DNA of 14,177 nucleotides from CAYJXJ01 sp964374095. GTDB lineage: Bacteria; Elusimicrobiota; Elusimicrobia; UBA1565; UBA9628. The stretch is from the NCBI GenBank assembly GCA_964374095.1, contig CAYJXJ010000121.1, forward strand, positions 1 through 14,177, given 5' to 3'. The translations under genes were made by a program, and so were the position numbers. The notes beneath the pieces are model-generated. The model was not told the DNA's origin. It saw only the letters and a list, made by a program, of their open reading frames with translations, and searched no databases. This document shows positions 12,091-14,177 of this stretch, piece by piece; position 1 is the first letter of the stretch; every line of letters begins with the position of its first letter.

Positions 12091-12772
12091 GGTAGCGCAG
12101 CAGGCAGGCCAGGTAGACGAGGGCCGCGGTCCAGGTGATCTTCTTGCCCTCGGCGTAGGTGCGTCCGCTGTAGGAGATGGGCGCCTCATAGATCCTCCAG
12201 CCAAGGCGGCACGCCTTGGCTGTCAGTTCCGCCTCGATCCCAAACCCGTCGGAGCGCAATGTCAGGGATCGAAGTTTTTCGGTGCGAAATGCCTTGTAGC
12301 ATGTTCCCATGTCCGTCAAATTGACGTCGTAGAGGAGATTGGCGGCGAGCGTGAGGGCGCGGTTGGCGGCATAGTGCCAAAAGAGAAGCACGCGGTGCGG
12401 CCCGCCGAGGAAGCGCGATCCGTAGACCATGTCCGCGCGGCCGTCGAGCAGCGGGATCAGCAGGTCCGCCAGGTCGGCCGGGTCGTATTCCAGATCGGCG
12501 TCCTGGACGACGACGAATTCTCCGGTGGCGCGCTCCAGGGCGCTCCGCAGGGCCGCCCCCTTGCCGCGGTTGCGGTCGTGCCTGATAACCTGCGTATCGC
12601 CTTCCGATATGCCGGCCAAAATCTCCGTCGTTCCGTCGTTGGAGCCGTCATCGACGACGATGATCTCGACCGGCAGGGGGAGCTTGGCGGCGCGCACCCT
12701 CCGGATCGCCTCCAAGACCGTGGCTTTCTCGTTGTACGCCGGCATCAGCACGCTCAGAGTTCGGGTCATCAT
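12077..12772 (-). CDS. GT2 glycosyltransferase, polyprenyl-phosphate sugar transferase type
   Basis: A 231-residue GT-A-fold enzyme of the dolichol/undecaprenyl-phosphate glycosyltransferase (DPM1-like) group. Motifs: SVLMPAYNE (7-15), IVVDDGSNDGT (38-48, nucleotide-binding Asp41/Asp42), NRGKGAALRSAL (68-79), the metal-binding DAD (91-93) and YSGRTYAEGKKITW near the end, typical of the family. A short hydrophobic C-terminal stretch (214-227) may associate with the membrane. It would charge a polyprenyl phosphate with a sugar, which is the donor type needed by the GT-C half of the next protein. It overlaps the ligase gene by 4 bp (ATGA), and two tandem ATG codons (12772, 12769) are available; the first is used. 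Confidence 0.93.
   Translation of the reverse strand: MMTRTLSVLMPAYNEKATVLEAIRRVRAAKLPLPVEIIVVDDGSNDGTTEILAGISEGDTQVIRHDRNRGKGAALRSALERATGEFVVVQDADLEYDPADLADLLIPLLDGRADMVYGSRFLGGPHRVLLFWHYAANRALTLAANLLYDVNLTDMGTCYKAFRTEKLRSLTLRSDGFGIEAELTAKACRLGWRIYEAPISYSGRTYAEGKKITWTAALVYLACLLRYRVGD
12198..12222. repeat. 11-bp perfect hairpin inside the GT2 gene
   Basis: CAGCCAAGGCG (12198-12208) pairs with CGCCTTGGCTG (12212-12222) around the three-base loop GCA. It falls in codons for TAKACRLGW near residue 188. No T-run follows. It may be incidental or may stall or stabilise the message. Confidence 0.75.
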
Positions 12773-14001
12773 GTTTTACGCCCGGCTGATAGCAGGCTCC
12801 TTCCAGCCGGGCCGTGGTTGGCTTCGGCCCAGGCCCAGATGAAGAAGACCAAAGTCGCGATCATCTCGACCTGGAGCGCCACCTCGGTGAGGTTCATGGC
12901 CAGGAAGGCGCCCATGGAGGACCAGGCCCAAAGATTCCACGGACTTGGGTCCTGCCGGACGCGCTCGTAGGCGCGCCAGGTGAGCGCCCCCAGAAGCAGG
13001 ACCAGCGCGGCCAGCCCAGCGCCGCCGCGCTCGGCCATGTGGTGGAGGAAGAGATTGTGCGCGGAATGCCACACCCACTGGCCGTCCACCTTCCCTTGGA
13101 AATAGTTCACGAAAGCCGTCTTGTAGTTGCCCAGGCCCAGGCCCAGCCAGGGGTGGTCCCGGAACATCTGCAGCGCGACGCGCCACAGGATGAGGCGGTG
13201 GAGGTTGGGGTTGAGATCGTTGTCGCCGGTGTTTATTCCCTCGACGCGCAGCGAGTGATAGAACGACCGGGACCGGTTGGGACCGGCCTCCATGGCCGCC
13301 GTAGCCAATATGGCGGCCGCCAGCAGTCCGGCGGCGTATCGGCGGTAGGGCCGGTAGGCCAGGCCCAAGAGAAAGACTCCGACGAAAAGCCCCATCAGCG
13401 CCCCGCGGGTCTGGCTGAATAGCAGGGCGGCGATGCTCAACGCCAGGAAGGCCAGGGCCAGGGCGCGGCTGCGCGAGCTGTCCTCTCCGGCTTCCCGGCG
13501 CCCGAAAAAGCAGAGACTGCCGAGCGCGGCCAGCGCCATTTGCTCCCCGAAGGTCACGGCATGGACGAAGGCGTGGGCCCGCATGCGGGCCTCGTGAAAC
13601 ATGCCCCAGCGCTGGGTCGCGGCTTGCCAGAGGCCGACCACGGCCGCGACGGCGAAGGCCGCGGCCATGGCCCGGTGCGCCTTGGGAGTCGGCGCCAGGG
13701 GCAGGGCCAGGCTCAGCAGCGTCAGCATCCAAACCCGATGGAAGTCCCGTTGGAGGTCTCCCATGGCGTTGGACTGATCGACGGCCATGGCCGCGGCCGC
13801 CGCCCCCACGGCGAAGTAGATCCAAATTGCCTTGCAGGAGGGCGAGAGCGCGGCGCGCCAGTCGACGCGTCCTCCCGACAGCGCCTGCCAGGCCAGGGCT
13901 GCGGTCATGAGGGCGGCGGCGATGTTCATGCCCGCGATGGTGATCGGCAGGGTCAGCGCGAAGAGCCAAACGGCGGCCTTGAGCGCGGTCAAGGGGGTCA
14001 T
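12769..14001 (-). CDS. O-antigen ligase / Wzy-type polymerase family protein
   Basis: A 410-residue polytopic inner-membrane protein (about 10-12 segments) of the Wzy_C/WaaL family. Landmarks: QTRGA with Arg199; the large external loop from about 236 to 320 carrying RDHPWLGLGLGNY (281-293) and the conserved HN pair at 315-316 in WHSAHNLFLHHMAERGG. Arg and His at these places are important in WaaL ligases, which move polymer from undecaprenyl diphosphate onto lipid A-core; Wzy polymerases and protein O-oligosaccharyltransferases share the fold and cannot be excluded. The ATG at 14001 has no ribosome binding site, but an open frame from upstream ends with TGA overlapping it, so coupled translation is possible. 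It is followed by the GT2 and GT-C/GT4 genes in the same operon. Confidence 0.9.
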   Translation of the reverse strand: MTPLTALKAAVWLFALTLPITIAGMNIAAALMTAALAWQALSGGRVDWRAALSPSCKAIWIYFAVGAAAAAMAVDQSNAMGDLQRDFHRVWMLTLLSLALPLAPTPKAHRAMAAAFAVAAVVGLWQAATQRWGMFHEARMRAHAFVHAVTFGEQMALAALGSLCFFGRREAGEDSSRSRALALAFLALSIAALLFSQTRGALMGLFVGVFLLGLAYRPYRRYAAGLLAAAILATAAMEAGPNRSRSFYHSLRVEGINTGDNDLNPNLHRLILWRVALQMFRDHPWLGLGLGNYKTAFVNYFQGKVDGQWVWHSAHNLFLHHMAERGGAGLAALVLLLGALTWRAYERVRQDPSPWNLWAWSSMGAFLAMNLTEVALQVEMIATLVFFIWAWAEANHGPAGRSLLSAGRKT

Positions 14002-14177
14002 TCGAAGGGGATGTTACCACTTCGGGCCCCGAGGGCCCAAGCCGCTACGGTCCAGGCCCATGAATGATCCCGCGGCCCGGAGATTGGAGCCGCTCCGATC
14101 GGCTGCTGTTGAAATGGCTCTGAAAAGGGAACTTCTGCAATTAGTGTGGAACCCCGTCGAGAAAATGAAGCTTCAAT
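13998..14177 (-). CDS. Possible C-terminal end of an upstream gene (partial)
   Basis: A minus-strand frame is open from the window edge for 59 codons and stops at a TGA sharing an ATGA with the O-antigen ligase start, the same coupling as ligase/GT2. The edge-side part (EASFSRRGSTLIAEVPF) resembles the last strand of histidine-kinase ATPase domains (GTxxxxxxP), but the match is short. Against it, the first 20 codons use many A/T third positions, unlike the neighbours. A plus-strand frame from 14060 also runs open to the edge, so the direction here is uncertain. Confidence 0.3.
   Translation of the reverse strand: MEASFSRRGSTLIAEVPFSEPFQQQPIGAAPISGPRDHSWAWTVAAWALGARSGNIPFE
14021..14040. repeat. 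GGGCCC hairpin upstream of the ligase gene
   Basis: Two GGGCCC copies separated by three bases can pair as a stem of six G-C pairs, extended by a wobble and an A-T pair. It is about 20 bp upstream of the ligase ATG and has no T-run. It could mark a 5' leader structure or be a by-product of high GC content. Confidence 0.4.

Noticed and set aside
12091..12204. ATG at 12204 as start of the GT-C/GT4 gene
   Set aside because: It would add 38 Pro/Arg/Ala residues fully inside the GT2 gene; GTG at 12090 sits just before the first membrane segment.
12776..14020. 414-codon minus-strand frame overlapping the O-antigen ligase
   Set aside because: Arg/Pro/Gly-rich shadow; the ligase frame has membrane segments and conserved motifs.

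Overview
The window is GC-rich and almost fully coding, with G/C in most third codon positions. It reads as chromosomal DNA of a Gram-negative bacterium: it carries an O-antigen-ligase-type protein, envelope glycosyltransferases, and a predicted Tat-exported lipoprotein. I cannot name the phylum from the sequence; a deltaproteobacterium-like or Elusimicrobia-like lineage are guesses. I see no rRNA, tRNA, insertion sequence, CRISPR array or phage gene.

Left part (1-2460). A minus-strand cytosine-deaminase-like enzyme resembles yeast Fcy1. Next comes a non-coding stretch holding a decayed MazE/AbrB-type antitoxin remnant. Two plus-strand genes follow: a membrane-anchored alpha/beta hydrolase (808-1803) and a small secreted protein (2047-2442). 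The small gene has its own good sigma70-type promoter and a perfect 26-bp palindrome upstream.

Central part (2461-9672). This is the most interesting region. A seven-gene minus-strand operon (8508 down to 2461) encodes, in order: a zinc-ribbon DUF4178 protein; a zinc ribbon plus the N-terminal half of a second DUF4178 domain; a double zf-TFIIB protein carrying the missing C-terminal half plus two membrane segments and an ectodomain; a 61-residue membrane-anchored protein; a DUF350 membrane protein; a spermidine synthase fused to about seven membrane segments; and a Tat-signal lipoprotein flavin amine-oxidoreductase. A prohibitin/SPFH protein is transcribed divergently from the same 234-bp intergenic region. 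Together these look like an inner-membrane scaffold coupled to polyamine synthesis or modification, plausibly an envelope-stress module. Two perfect hairpins separate the halves of the split DUF4178 domain. The palindromic core in the divergent promoter region recurs, with one base changed, upstream of the small secreted protein gene.

Right part (9688-14177). A minus-strand surface-polysaccharide operon runs O-antigen ligase -> GT2 polyprenyl-phosphate glycosyltransferase -> a large fusion of a GT-C-type membrane glycosyltransferase with a soluble GT4 domain. Its genes overlap by 4 and 14 bp. An open frame running in from the right edge also ends in an ATGA overlap with the ligase start, so the operon may begin outside the window.
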